Notes: generated by a model not told the origin, from the letters alone. Positions 7,290 to 15,502 are shown, numbered from the stretch's first letter. The stretch: DNA of 20,556 nt from Ruminococcaceae bacterium UBA794 (GCA_002304735.1 DBIU01000009.1:1983-22538); one strand, 5' to 3'. Made by a program: numbers and translations.

Positions 7290-8665
7290 TTTTTCATCAT
7301 CTCAATCATCATATCCGCGACTTTATATACGTCGCCGCAGCCTGTCGTAATCACAAGGTCGCCGCTTTTCACGTTGTTTACAACATTCTTCGCGACCTCC
7401 TCGAAAGTCGGAAACCACACGCACCCGTCAATCTTGTCTGCGAGGTCTTTCGCGTAGATATTTAGGGTATTTTTTTCGCGGCTGCCCATAATTTCGGTCA
7501 GCACTACTTTGTCCGCTATTGAAAGCGCTTCGGCAAATTCGTTCAGCAGCATTGCCGTGCGCGAATAGGTGAACGGCTGATGAACAACCCAGACTCGCTT
7601 GAACGACATTGCTTTCGCGGTTTTCAGCGTTGCGGCAATTTCGGCGGGATGGTGACCGTAATCATCGACAAAAGTCACTCCGTCAATCTCCGCAAGCCGC
7701 TCAAATCGCCTCATCGCTCCCGTGAATTTCGCCATTCCGCGCTGTATCGCTTCAATCGGTATTCCCGCCGAATAAGCCGCCGCGCAAGCTGCCGCGGCAT
7801 TGTAAACATTGTGTTCTCCGGGAACGTTGACTTCAATTTCGCCAAGCGATTTATTCTTGTTTATGAGAGTAAATTTCCACGAAAAATCCGAAATCTGCCT
7901 GATATTTTCGGGGTAGAAATCGCAGTCGGCGGTCTTGCCAAAAGTAACTATTTTCGCCTTTGCGCCGCTGTTTTTCACAGCTTCAAGCGTATTTGCGTCG
8001 CTTCCGTTCGCAACGATAATATCTGTCGTAAGCGCGCAGAATTTCTCAAAGCTCTCCTTGAGCCGCTCCATTGTCTTGAAATAATCCATATGGTCGCGGT
8101 CGATGTTGAGAATAATCGAGATATTCGGGAAAAGATGCAAAAATGTGTCCTTGAACTCGCAAGCTTCGCACACCATATACTCGGATTTTCCCGCGCGCCC
8201 GCTGCCGCCGATAGCCTTTAGCTTGCCGCCGATAACAGCCGACGGGTCGACTCCCGCTTCAAGCAAAATCATCGTGAGCATCGAAGTCGTGGTTGTTTTT
8301 CCGTGAGTACCCGAAACGCAGAAAGCCTTGCTGAACTGCTCCGTCACAAGTCCGAGAAGCTCGCTTCTTTCGGCAACGTAAACGCCGTTCTCGCGCGCTT
8401 TTTTCGCCGCGATAAGCTCGGGATTGTCCTCCATAATCGCCGCGGAATAGACTATGCAGTCCGCGCCCGCGATATTCTCCGCCGCCTGACCGAGAAAAAC
8501 GGGTATTCCCATAGCGCGAACTGCTTCAAGCGTTGCGGTTTCGTTGTTGTCCGAGCCTGTGAGATAATAGCCCTTTGTGTGAAGAATTTGCGCGAGCGGG
8601 TACATTCCGCTTCCGCCTATGCCTATAAAATGGATATGCTTTTTACCTTTAAGAAAATTATCCAA
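7286..8665 (-). CDS. murC: UDP-N-acetylmuramate--L-alanine ligase
   Basis: MurC adds L-Ala to UDP-MurNAc with ATP, the first amino-acid addition in peptidoglycan precursor synthesis, in the cytoplasm. I start it at the TTG at 8665-8663, because AAGGAG (8679-8674) is eight bases upstream and the resulting 459 residues match the family length. The nucleotide-sugar binding motif FIGIGGSGM begins at residue 13, the P-loop GTHGKTTT is at 119-126, and the C-terminal domain has VDDYGHHPAE near 331-341. An in-frame ATG at 8833 would add 56 residues, but those codons lie mostly in an inserted repeat element and are not MurC-like. The gene overlaps the next one by ATGA. I see no convincing promoter; it may lie in or beyond the repeat element. 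Confidence 0.93.
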   Translation of the reverse strand: MDNFLKGKKHIHFIGIGGSGMYPLAQILHTKGYYLTGSDNNETATLEAVRAMGIPVFLGQAAENIAGADCIVYSAAIMEDNPELIAAKKARENGVYVAERSELLGLVTEQFSKAFCVSGTHGKTTTTSMLTMILLEAGVDPSAVIGGKLKAIGGSGRAGKSEYMVCEACEFKDTFLHLFPNISIILNIDRDHMDYFKTMERLKESFEKFCALTTDIIVANGSDANTLEAVKNSGAKAKIVTFGKTADCDFYPENIRQISDFSWKFTLINKNKSLGEIEVNVPGEHNVYNAAAACAAAYSAGIPIEAIQRGMAKFTGAMRRFERLAEIDGVTFVDDYGHHPAEIAATLKTAKAMSFKRVWVVHQPFTYSRTAMLLNEFAEALSIADKVVLTEIMGSREKNTLNIYAKDLADKIDGCVWFPTFEEVAKNVVNNVKSGDLVITTGCGDVYKVADMMIEMMKK

Positions 8666-8690
8666 GATAACAGCTCCTTGCGTAAATAAT

Positions 8691-8857
8691 ATTAGGTCAC
8701 CTCTAAAAACCTTATGTGAGCGAAAATGTGCAGTGCGCACCATCTTCGTCGTCAAACCTCCTCGTAAGGCATACAGCCTTACTTCGTCGGCTTTCCTAGA
8801 AGTCGGCACACCCTGCCCATTTTTGCTTTTCACACCGGTTTTTAGAGTTTCCCATTA
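8691..8857. mobile_element. MITE-like element (8695-8853) with ATTA target-site duplication
   Basis: The element is 159 bp. Its termini are inverted repeats: GGTCACCTCTAAAAACC (8695-8711) against the complement of 8837-8853, GGGAAACTCTAAAAACC. They match at 14 of 17 positions, and the inner 11 are perfect. Both sides are flanked by ATTA (8691-8694 and 8854-8857), which fits a 4-bp target duplication. There is no transposase inside. An internal hairpin GTAAGGC-ATACA-GCCTTAC lies at 8764-8782. The element fills most of the murC/spoVG divergent spacer. A parent insertion sequence elsewhere in the genome is expected but cannot be seen here. Confidence 0.7.
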
Positions 8858-8925
8858 CTAATTTATGAATATTCCGCCGCTTTTATCCCACAATAATTAC
8901 CGACAAAACTTTTTCGGAGGTAACT

Positions 8926-9183
8926 ATGGAGATTAGCGACGTTAAAATCAGAAAAACAATGCACGAGGGCAGGCTTCGCGCGGTTGTGTCGATAACGATT
9001 GACAACGCGATTGCAATTCACGACATAAAGCTTGTTCAGGGCGACGACAGAATGTTTGTGGCTATGCCGTCCCGCCGCGAGGAGAGCGGAGTTTTCCGCG
9101 ACATCATACACCCGATATCGTCGGATATCCGCGACGAGCTTGAGGAGAAAATTCTCCGCGCCTATCGCGACTATATTCAATAA
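8926..9183 (+). CDS. spoVG: SpoVG family RNA/DNA-binding regulator
   Basis: An 85-residue protein of normal SpoVG length. Family signatures are visible: MEISDVKIRK at the N terminus, GRLRAVVSITIDNAIAIHD, FVAMPSRREESGVFRDIIHPIS and a C-terminal DELEEKILRAYRDY helix. SpoVG proteins bind nucleic acid and modulate septation, sporulation, capsule and other traits depending on the species; its presence alone does not prove sporulation. GGAGG (8916-8920) lies five bases before the ATG. The gene diverges from murC across the MITE and converges with the Nudix gene, whose stop codon it overlaps by 7 bases. The best terminator lies beyond the stop at 9259-9283, inside the opposing gene. Confidence 0.95.
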   Translation: MEISDVKIRKTMHEGRLRAVVSITIDNAIAIHDIKLVQGDDRMFVAMPSRREESGVFRDIIHPISSDIRDELEEKILRAYRDYIQ

Positions 9184-9713
9184 CCCAGCAAAATCAGAGT
9201 TTTCAGAATAGCGACCTGCGTTTTCGCGTCGGCAATTTCGTTGTTCATAATCATTTCAGCCGCTTTTTTAAGCGGTATTTTTTCTGTTTCGAGGAACTCG
9301 TCCGCGTCAAGCTTCTGTTCTCCCGCGTGAAGTCCGCGCGCGAGGTACATATGAATTATTTCGGTATCGTAAGCGGGCGTGGGAACAAGGTTTCCGAGGT
9401 ATTCAAAGCTGTCGCAGACGCAGCCTGTTTCCTCTTTAAGCTCGCGAAGTCCGCAGTCGCGGTGATTTTCGCCGTATTCAAGCTTTCCTGCGGGAATTTC
9501 GAGGAAAACCCGCTTGTGCGGATAGCGAAACTGCCTTACAAAAATCACGTTTTCGTCCTCGTCAAGCGGCACAACGCAAACTCCGCCGGGGTGCTTGATA
9601 ACCTCGCGCTTTACGATATCGCCGTTTTCAACCTCCGCCTTATCGACGAAAAGCTTCACGATTTTGCCGTCGTATTTAAGCTCGCTTTCAACAGTTTTTT
9701 CTTCAAGTTTCAT
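9177..9713 (-). CDS. nudF: Nudix hydrolase, ADP-ribose pyrophosphatase type
   Basis: It likely hydrolyses ADP-ribose to AMP and ribose 5-phosphate in the cytoplasm. The protein has 178 residues, the usual length for NudF. A complete Nudix box is at residues 76-98: G76, E82, then R90-E91-L92-K-E94-E95-T-G97. The upstream segment FVRQFRYPHKRVFLEIPAG is typical of the ADP-ribose pyrophosphatase branch. I start at the ATG at 9713, which has CGAGG five bases upstream. Earlier in-frame starts overlap the end of yfhO. It is the last gene of the ddl operon, with its ribosome binding site next to the yfhO stop. Its 3' end overlaps spoVG by 7 bases, and I see no clear minus-strand terminator. The exact substrate is inferred from the family. 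Confidence 0.85.
   Translation of the reverse strand: MKLEEKTVESELKYDGKIVKLFVDKAEVENGDIVKREVIKHPGGVCVVPLDEDENVIFVRQFRYPHKRVFLEIPAGKLEYGENHRDCGLRELKEETGCVCDSFEYLGNLVPTPAYDTEIIHMYLARGLHAGEQKLDADEFLETEKIPLKKAAEMIMNNEIADAKTQVAILKTLILLGY
9259..9283 (+). terminator. Probable spoVG terminator inside the antisense of the Nudix gene
   Basis: CCGCTT (9260-9265), loop TTTT, AAGCGG (9270-9275), then TA and six T (9278-9283). This is a good intrinsic terminator on the plus strand, 76 bases after the spoVG stop. In the Nudix gene the same bases encode the segment around IPLKKAAEM. Confidence 0.6.
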
Positions 9714-9723
9714 ATAAACCTCG

Positions 9724-12168
9724 TTATTCATCATCGTCGTTTTCGCTGTATTTTTTGGAAATCTCGCTGATATAAGCGTCGTGCGCCTTAACACCGTCGA
9801 TACGTTCAACCGCATAAAGGTGAGCGCAGGGCAGGGGCTTTTCGCGTCTGATAACCCTGAAAATCACGATATATATTGCAAGGAACGCAATTCCCGCGAC
9901 AGTGCAGAATATTCCGAGCGAAAGCCCGGGAGTTTCGTACTTAAACGTAATTTCGCAAAGCCCCTCGGGAACGCGTATCCCGCAAAGACCGCCGTTTATC
10001 TTGTCAACCTCGGCGGGCTTTCCGTTGATTTCCGCGCTCCAGCCTTCGCAGTAGGGAACGCTGAAGCAGACGAGCTTTTCGCTTTGATAGCGCGTTTTCG
10101 CGGTGAAGCCCTCTTTGGTAACGCTGAACTGAATTACGCCGTTTTTGATTTTATCCTTTGCGTCAAGCAAAAACTGACTCTTTGAGTAAACGAAATCGGT
10201 TCTGTCCTTTTCGAGAATATCGCCGTATTTGTCAATCTGTTCGTCCGTGAGGAAAACCGAGCGCACCATAAGCTTGTCCGCGTAATTTACGCCTTTTACG
10301 GTTTCAATCGGGAAATATGTGTCATATGCAAATCCCATAGGAAGCGCGTAGTCGGTTTTGTAGAGGTCGTATTCGCCCTGCGTATCGAAATATTGATAGA
10401 TTTCGAGGTCCTCGATTGCGTCGGAGCGCTTTGTGCCGTTCATATCGCGCGGTATCATAAGATATTTTACTCTTGCAAGCGCGCGGAACGCATAATACGA
10501 GTATTCCGGCGCAGAATTTACGGAACGGTTAATTCCGAGCGTCTTGTACAGCTCAAAGGTCGAGCCGGGAATAATGCTTGTAAAGCTTTTAAGGGAGCTG
10601 CTTCCCGAGAACATATTGAAGTTATTTGTTTCGTTAACTCCCTCTATGCGGTAGAAATCGGGGTCGTCTATCTCAAACCTCGCCGAAGCCATCTGATTAT
10701 ACCGTCCAAGCTCCGGTCCGATAAGCCTGCCGACGCCGATAAAATAGTATCCCAAAATCATCGAAGCCGCGATAACAGAAGCCGTGATAGTCTTTTGGAA
10801 GAACTTCGCGGAGCTTGTTTTGCGGGATTTGATGATGATAAACAGGCAGAAAATGGAAACCGCCGCAAGGAAAATCTGGACATAGACCGTGGGGTCCATT
10901 GACGCAAGAAATCTCGGAAGCATAACCTCGGTTTCCTTGCCGTTTATATCCTTGACTTTTTTGGTAAACGGAGCGAACAGCGCGAGTACGGACATCACCG
11001 CGACGACGCCCGCGCAGACCTTGTTTCCGAAGCGCAGGTCAAATTCTTCGCGTTCGATAGTATAGACGGTTGCAAGGCAGCAGATAAGCTCCGGCATATA
11101 GAACCAGCGCGTGTAGTAGTTGTCGTTGAATAGGGTAAACGCTGCGTTAAGTCCCGGAATAAACGCCATAAACAGGCAGACAAACAGAAGCGTTCTCGCC
11201 CAGTGCTTTTTCGCGCCCTTGATGAACGCGATAACTCCCGCCATTGAAAACAGCGGCAGATAAAGCGCAACGCTCGACCATTTTGCGTTCGCTTCCGTGA
11301 ACATATTGTTTCTTGCGGCAACCTCGGGCGGGAAGAAAAAGCTTTCAAGAAGCAGTCCATAGCGCTGTTCGTTAGAGTAGAACAGAAAATTCCAGTTTTT
11401 GAGAATATTAGTCGAGCGCGGCACGTCGAGTACCTGATAAATCGACGGAACGAACAAAACTCCCGCGATGAGAACGCCGATTACGCTCTCGGCGGCGAGC
11501 TGTAAAAATTCCTTTAAGCTCACGCGGAAGCGCTTGTCCATTGTGCATCTTACGATGAAGTAAACAACGAGGAAAACACATTCTCCGATGAAGAAGAAGT
11601 AGTTTGCAAGGCAGTTTATCGCAACGACAAGCGCGAAAAGCCCCTTTCTCTTGTTTACGACAAATTCTTCAAGTCCCACAAGCAGGAGCGGGAAATACAT
11701 AAACGCGTCCTGAAACTGAAAGAAAACGTTGTAGAGATTGAAGCTTGAAAAAGCGAACAGAAGTCCGCCGATAAGCGCGGAATGAGGCTTTGCGACAAAT
11801 CTTCTGATGAATGTGAACGCGAAAAGCGAAATCAACCCGAATTTAACGCAGAGCAGCGGCGCCATAAGATACGGCGAAAAAGACGCGGGAAACAGCGTCA
11901 TAATCCAGAAAAACGGGCTTCCGAGCGTGTAGTAGGTATAGCTTCCGAAGAAATTCGCGCCGAGGTCCGTTCCCCAGTCCCAGCCGAGCGTGCCGTTGTG
12001 AACGGCTTCAACGCTGTGCTTGAAGAAGGGAATTTGCTGAGCGTTGTAGTCGCCGTAGAAGATGAAATATCCGCCGTCAATCAACACAAACGGCAAAAAC
12101 AGCGCCGCCGCCATTATCAGAGCGTAAAGAAAGGATTTTTGGTAATATTTTTTCTCGGATTTATACAT
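9724..12168 (-). CDS. yfhO: YfhO family polytopic membrane protein (GT-C type glycosyltransferase)
   Basis: An 814-residue membrane protein of the YfhO family. Members are thought to move sugars from polyprenyl-phosphate carriers to extracytoplasmic polymers such as lipoteichoic acid. The N-terminal half has about ten hydrophobic helices. The first outer loop carries an acidic motif, YGDYNAQQIPFF, at about 38-49, as in GT-C enzymes. A further helix pair precedes a long soluble, probably extracellular, region from about 480 to 770 (with KYLMIPRD and the late segment VPYCEGWSAEINGKPA). A last helix lies near 765-790 and a short charged tail ends in NDDDE. GGAG eight bases before the ATG supports the start. 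It lies 19 bases downstream of argS and just before the Nudix gene. The acceptor and sugar are not predictable from sequence, and no CsbB-like partner is in the window. Confidence 0.85.
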   Translation of the reverse strand: MYKSEKKYYQKSFLYALIMAAALFLPFVLIDGGYFIFYGDYNAQQIPFFKHSVEAVHNGTLGWDWGTDLGANFFGSYTYYTLGSPFFWIMTLFPASFSPYLMAPLLCVKFGLISLFAFTFIRRFVAKPHSALIGGLLFAFSSFNLYNVFFQFQDAFMYFPLLLVGLEEFVVNKRKGLFALVVAINCLANYFFFIGECVFLVVYFIVRCTMDKRFRVSLKEFLQLAAESVIGVLIAGVLFVPSIYQVLDVPRSTNILKNWNFLFYSNEQRYGLLLESFFFPPEVAARNNMFTEANAKWSSVALYLPLFSMAGVIAFIKGAKKHWARTLLFVCLFMAFIPGLNAAFTLFNDNYYTRWFYMPELICCLATVYTIEREEFDLRFGNKVCAGVVAVMSVLALFAPFTKKVKDINGKETEVMLPRFLASMDPTVYVQIFLAAVSIFCLFIIIKSRKTSSAKFFQKTITASVIAASMILGYYFIGVGRLIGPELGRYNQMASARFEIDDPDFYRIEGVNETNNFNMFSGSSSLKSFTSIIPGSTFELYKTLGINRSVNSAPEYSYYAFRALARVKYLMIPRDMNGTKRSDAIEDLEIYQYFDTQGEYDLYKTDYALPMGFAYDTYFPIETVKGVNYADKLMVRSVFLTDEQIDKYGDILEKDRTDFVYSKSQFLLDAKDKIKNGVIQFSVTKEGFTAKTRYQSEKLVCFSVPYCEGWSAEINGKPAEVDKINGGLCGIRVPEGLCEITFKYETPGLSLGIFCTVAGIAFLAIYIVIFRVIRREKPLPCAHLYAVERIDGVKAHDAYISEISKKYSENDDDE

Positions 12169-12187
12169 TGATTTTTCTCCAAATTTT

Positions 12188-13978
12188 TTACATCTTTTCG
12201 GGAGCTTCGATTTTCAGAAGCGCTAAAACGTTCGCGATTACGGTTCTGCAAGCCTCGCAGAGCGCAAGTCTAGACAGCTTAACTTCCTTTTCAGCGTCCT
12301 TGATAGCGCAGCAATCGTAGAATTTATGGAAAATCTGCGCAAGCTCGTACACATATTTTGTCAGCTTAAACGGCGAGTATTCCTTCGCGGCTTCATTTAT
12401 AAGCTCGGGATACTCGGCGATTTTGCGGACGAGCGCCTTTTCTTCCTCGGCAGTGAAAACAAGCGGCTCGCCGTTATATTTCACGCCGTCCTCGGCTTGC
12501 TTTTCGATAACGCGGCAAATTCTCGCGTGAGCGTACTGAACGTAAAAAACGGGATTTTTGGAGCTTTCCTCAACGGCGAGGTCGAGGTCAAAATCGAGGT
12601 GAGTGTTCGCGTCGCGGAGATTAAAGAAAAATCTCGCGTTGTCGATAGGCACTTCGTCAAGCAGCGTAGCGAGCGTAATCGCTTTTCCTGAGCGCTTCGA
12701 GAGCTTAATCGGCTTTCCGTCGCTCACAAGCATAACCATCTGGCAGATTACAACGTCAAGTCTGCTTTCGTCAATGCCCATCGCCTGAAGGCAAATTCTC
12801 ATTCTTTTGACGTAGCCGTGGTGGTCTGCGCCGAGAACGTCGATTGCCTTGTCGTAATTTCGGGTTACGAGCTTGTTGTAGTGATAAGCGATATCGGGGA
12901 CAATGTAAGTGGGGAAGCCGTTCGAGCGCACCAAAACGAAGTCCTGTTCGCCGCCGAAATCGGTTGCGCGAAGCCAAAGCGCGCCGTCCTTTTCGTAGGT
13001 ATGACCGCCCTTTTTAAGGTGTTCGATAACCTCGTTTACAGCGCCGCTGTTGTGAAGCGTGCTTTCCTTGAACCAGTTGTCGTACTTAATTCTGTACTTG
13101 AGCAGGTCGGTTTCGAGAATTTTTTCGTTAATCGGAAGCGCATAGTCGACAAGCGCTTTTTTGCGCTCGTCGGAAGGCTTTTCGGAAAGCGCTTTTCCGC
13201 CGAACTTGTCGTAATAATTCTTCGCGTGAGCGATAATATCCGCTCCGAGATAAACGTCCGCGGGCATATAGAACGGGTCGTTCTTGTCGGCGGGCTCGTC
13301 CTCTTTATCGGAAACGGTCTTTGCGAAAATCTCGCGGCAGAGCGCTTCGTTGTCGGGAAATTCAGCGATGAGAGCCTGTCCCGCGTCGGAGCAGAGCTGC
13401 ATATAGCGCAAATCGAGCGAATTTCCGAACTTCGCGACCTGATTTCCCGCGTCGTTGACGTAAAATTCGCGGTCCGCCTTATATCCCGCCGCGTCCAGAA
13501 GCGAAGCCAGACAGTCGCCGATAGCGCCGCCGCGCGCGTTGCCGATATGCATAGGACCCGTGGGATTCGCCGAAACGAACTCAACGAGAACGCGCTTTCC
13601 GCGTCCGAGATTAGTTTTACCGTAGTCCGCGCCGAGGCTCAGCGTGTTCCCGACAACCGACTTATACCAGTTATCGCCGAGGAAAAAGTTGAGAAATCCG
13701 GGACCCGCAAGCTCGATTTTCCCGAAAAGCGTTCCCGTAAGCGAAACCGCGTCCTTTATCATCTCGCCGAGTGCGCGGGGATTTGTCTTGAGCGCTTTCG
13801 CGCAAACGAGCGCCGCGTTCGCTGAAAAGTCGCCGTGAGCGTTGTCCGCAGGCACGGTGACGGCGAACGCGGGAAGCGGCTCCGCGGGAATTTTTCCCTC
13901 GGAAACAAGCTTTCCGAGCGCGTTCATAATTATTTCGTTAATCTCGTGTTTTGCTTCTTCAACAGCATTGTAATACAT
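12188..13978 (-). CDS. argS: Arginyl-tRNA synthetase
   Basis: A class I aminoacyl-tRNA synthetase charging tRNA-Arg, of 596 residues. The N-terminal Arg-tRNA recognition domain occupies about 1-110 with NAHGDFSANAAL. The signature SANPTGPMHIGNARGGAIGD is at 137-156, with HIGN as the HIGH motif (144-147). The second signature reads KLSKRSGKAITL near 420-432. The C-terminal DALR anticodon-binding domain begins around YVQYAHARICRVI. All expected parts are present. GCGAGG six bases before the ATG supports the start. DUF1934 (ywiB) lies 12 bases upstream, a gene pair also found in Bacillus. I see no T-box leader; expression is from the ddl promoter. Confidence 0.96.
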   Translation of the reverse strand: MYYNAVEEAKHEINEIIMNALGKLVSEGKIPAEPLPAFAVTVPADNAHGDFSANAALVCAKALKTNPRALGEMIKDAVSLTGTLFGKIELAGPGFLNFFLGDNWYKSVVGNTLSLGADYGKTNLGRGKRVLVEFVSANPTGPMHIGNARGGAIGDCLASLLDAAGYKADREFYVNDAGNQVAKFGNSLDLRYMQLCSDAGQALIAEFPDNEALCREIFAKTVSDKEDEPADKNDPFYMPADVYLGADIIAHAKNYYDKFGGKALSEKPSDERKKALVDYALPINEKILETDLLKYRIKYDNWFKESTLHNSGAVNEVIEHLKKGGHTYEKDGALWLRATDFGGEQDFVLVRSNGFPTYIVPDIAYHYNKLVTRNYDKAIDVLGADHHGYVKRMRICLQAMGIDESRLDVVICQMVMLVSDGKPIKLSKRSGKAITLATLLDEVPIDNARFFFNLRDANTHLDFDLDLAVEESSKNPVFYVQYAHARICRVIEKQAEDGVKYNGEPLVFTAEEEKALVRKIAEYPELINEAAKEYSPFKLTKYVYELAQIFHKFYDCCAIKDAEKEVKLSRLALCEACRTVIANVLALLKIEAPEKM

Positions 13979-13990
13979 AAAAAACCTCGC

Positions 13991-14404
13991 TTACATCTTT
14001 ACGTTTATACTTATTTCATTTTCGGTCATAAGCCCGCCGTTAATGTCAACAGTGTATTTCAGGCTGACTTTTCCGCCGTTTTCGTTAAGCTCGTTAACCA
14101 GCTCGTCGGTTGTTATCCCGACCATACAGTCGCCGTATTCCGTCCCGTATTGACAGAAATGGCGCGTTTTGTCCTCGAAAATAAGGCTTGAAAAGGCTGT
14201 TCCTGTGCGGGTTAGGGTCATTTTATTCCCATCGACGTGAAGCTGAACGTGGCTTCCGTCATAGCCCGTGGCTTCGCTTTCGTCATAATCAATGAAAAAC
14301 GAGCCTTTATGCAGGCGAAATTCGCCTCTTGTGAACAATTCCGACTCATCGGTGACGCCGTCGGACGTCTGTTTGATATTCAGTATTATTGAACAATTTT
14401 CCAA
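13991..14404 (-). CDS. ywiB: DUF1934 / YwiB-like beta-barrel protein
   Basis: A 137-residue protein of the DUF1934 family, of normal length. It is predicted to be a small calycin-like beta barrel in the cytoplasm; no activity is established. Recognisable segments are IKQTSDGVTDESELFTRGEF near the start, a long central strand region HVQLHVDGNKMTLTRTG, and LKYTVDINGGLMTENEISI at the end. The start is a TTG at 14404-14402, supported by GGAGAG about seven bases upstream. It sits between ddl and argS; in Bacillus ywiB is likewise adjacent to argS. This conserved neighbourhood is the main clue to its function. Confidence 0.82.
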   Translation of the reverse strand: MENCSIILNIKQTSDGVTDESELFTRGEFRLHKGSFFIDYDESEATGYDGSHVQLHVDGNKMTLTRTGTAFSSLIFEDKTRHFCQYGTEYGDCMVGITTDELVNELNENGGKVSLKYTVDINGGLMTENEISINVKM

Positions 14405-14446
14405 CTTTTTTCTCTCCGTTTGCAGTAATTTGCAGGCAAATTTCCG

Positions 14447-15502
14447 TTATTCCATTGCAAGCTGAATGAGTCTGTCGATAAGCTCGGAATACGAAATTCC
14501 CATATTCTCGATAAGCTTCGGATACATACTGATAGGCGTAAATCCGGGGATTGTGTTGATTTCATTGAGGATAATATCCTCGTCGTTCACGAAAAAGTCA
14601 ACTCTCGCCATTCCTCCGCAGCCGCACGCTTTATACGCTTTTTTCGCGATTTCGCGCAGCTTTTCCGTCTGTTCGGGCGAAATTTTCGCAGGAATATCGA
14701 GAACGGAAGTGCCGTTTTTGTACTTCGCGTCATAGTCGTAAAATCCCTCCGCGGGCGTTATCTGACCGGGAATTGAAGCGAGCAGATTTCCGATATTTCC
14801 GAGAACCGCGCACTCGACCTCCTTGCCCTTGATTTCCTTTTCGACAACAGCCTTTTTTCCGTGAGCAAACGCGATTTTCAGCCCTTCTTTAAGCTCCTCG
14901 GCGTTTTCCGCGCGCGAAACTCCCACCGACGAACCCGCGCAGGCAGGCTTTATGTAAACGGGATAACCGAGCTTTTCTTCGACAAGTTCGGTCGATTTCT
15001 CCATATCCTCAAGCGAAAGACGGCAAAGCGCGACAAACGGCGCGGTTTTAATTCCCGCGCAGTCGAGCAGCCTGTGAGTAACCGATTTATCCATACAGTC
15101 CGCCGAAGAAGTCATATCGCAGCCCACGCAGGGCAGACCCGCAAGCTGGCACAGTCCCTGAATTGAGCCGTCCTCGCCGTTCATACCGTGAAGAACGGGA
15201 AAAACCGCGTCAACCTTGCGGAGATAAGCCTCGTCGTTTCCCATAATGATAAATCCCTTGTGGAGCGCGTCGGGGCTTAATATCGCCGTGCAGCAGTCGG
15301 GATTGTTTTCCCATTCGCCCGTTTTAATGTACTCGTATTCTCCCGGATAATAGAGCCAGTGACCTTTTTTCGTTATACCAACGCAGATTATATCGTATTT
15401 ATCGGTTGGAATGTTCTGAAGAACGTGATAAGCCGAAACAAGCGAAACCTCGTGTTCGCTTGAAACGCCGCCGAAAAGAACCGCAATTTTCTGTTTGGAC
15501 AT
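14447..15502 (-). CDS. ddl: D-alanine--D-alanine ligase
   Basis: It makes the D-Ala-D-Ala dipeptide for peptidoglycan precursors using ATP, in the cytoplasm. I start at the ATG at 15502, with AAAGGCGG six bases upstream, giving 351 residues; an in-frame ATG 21 codons earlier overlaps the leader and promoter-proximal region. Motifs are LFGGVSSEHEVSL at 9-21, PVYIKPACAGSSVGVS at 181-196 and the metal-binding ARVDFFVNDEDIILNEINTI at 299-318. The omega loop reads FYDYDAKY (254-261), as in D-Ala-D-Ala ligases, which argues against a vancomycin-resistance type D-Ala-D-Lac ligase. First gene of a five-gene operon (ddl, ywiB, argS, yfhO, nudF). Its product is the bond that the VanY-like lipoprotein in this window would cut. 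Confidence 0.95.
   Translation of the reverse strand: MSKQKIAVLFGGVSSEHEVSLVSAYHVLQNIPTDKYDIICVGITKKGHWLYYPGEYEYIKTGEWENNPDCCTAILSPDALHKGFIIMGNDEAYLRKVDAVFPVLHGMNGEDGSIQGLCQLAGLPCVGCDMTSSADCMDKSVTHRLLDCAGIKTAPFVALCRLSLEDMEKSTELVEEKLGYPVYIKPACAGSSVGVSRAENAEELKEGLKIAFAHGKKAVVEKEIKGKEVECAVLGNIGNLLASIPGQITPAEGFYDYDAKYKNGTSVLDIPAKISPEQTEKLREIAKKAYKACGCGGMARVDFFVNDEDIILNEINTIPGFTPISMYPKLIENMGISYSELIDRLIQLAME

Noticed and set aside
8844..8870. Sigma-H promoter for spoVG (AGAGTTT ... GAAT).
   Set aside because: The -35 lacks the AGGA core and the spacing is too long by about two bases.
12818..13825. Long plus-strand open frame opposite argS.
   Set aside because: It is a shadow of argS: no ribosome binding site, no recognisable domain, and the minus-strand frame is a complete known enzyme. 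The same holds for the other long antisense frames in the window.
14447..15502. Vancomycin-resistance type D-Ala-D-Lac ligase.
   Set aside because: The omega loop FYDYDAKY and the housekeeping operon context fit an ordinary Ddl, and no other van genes are present.
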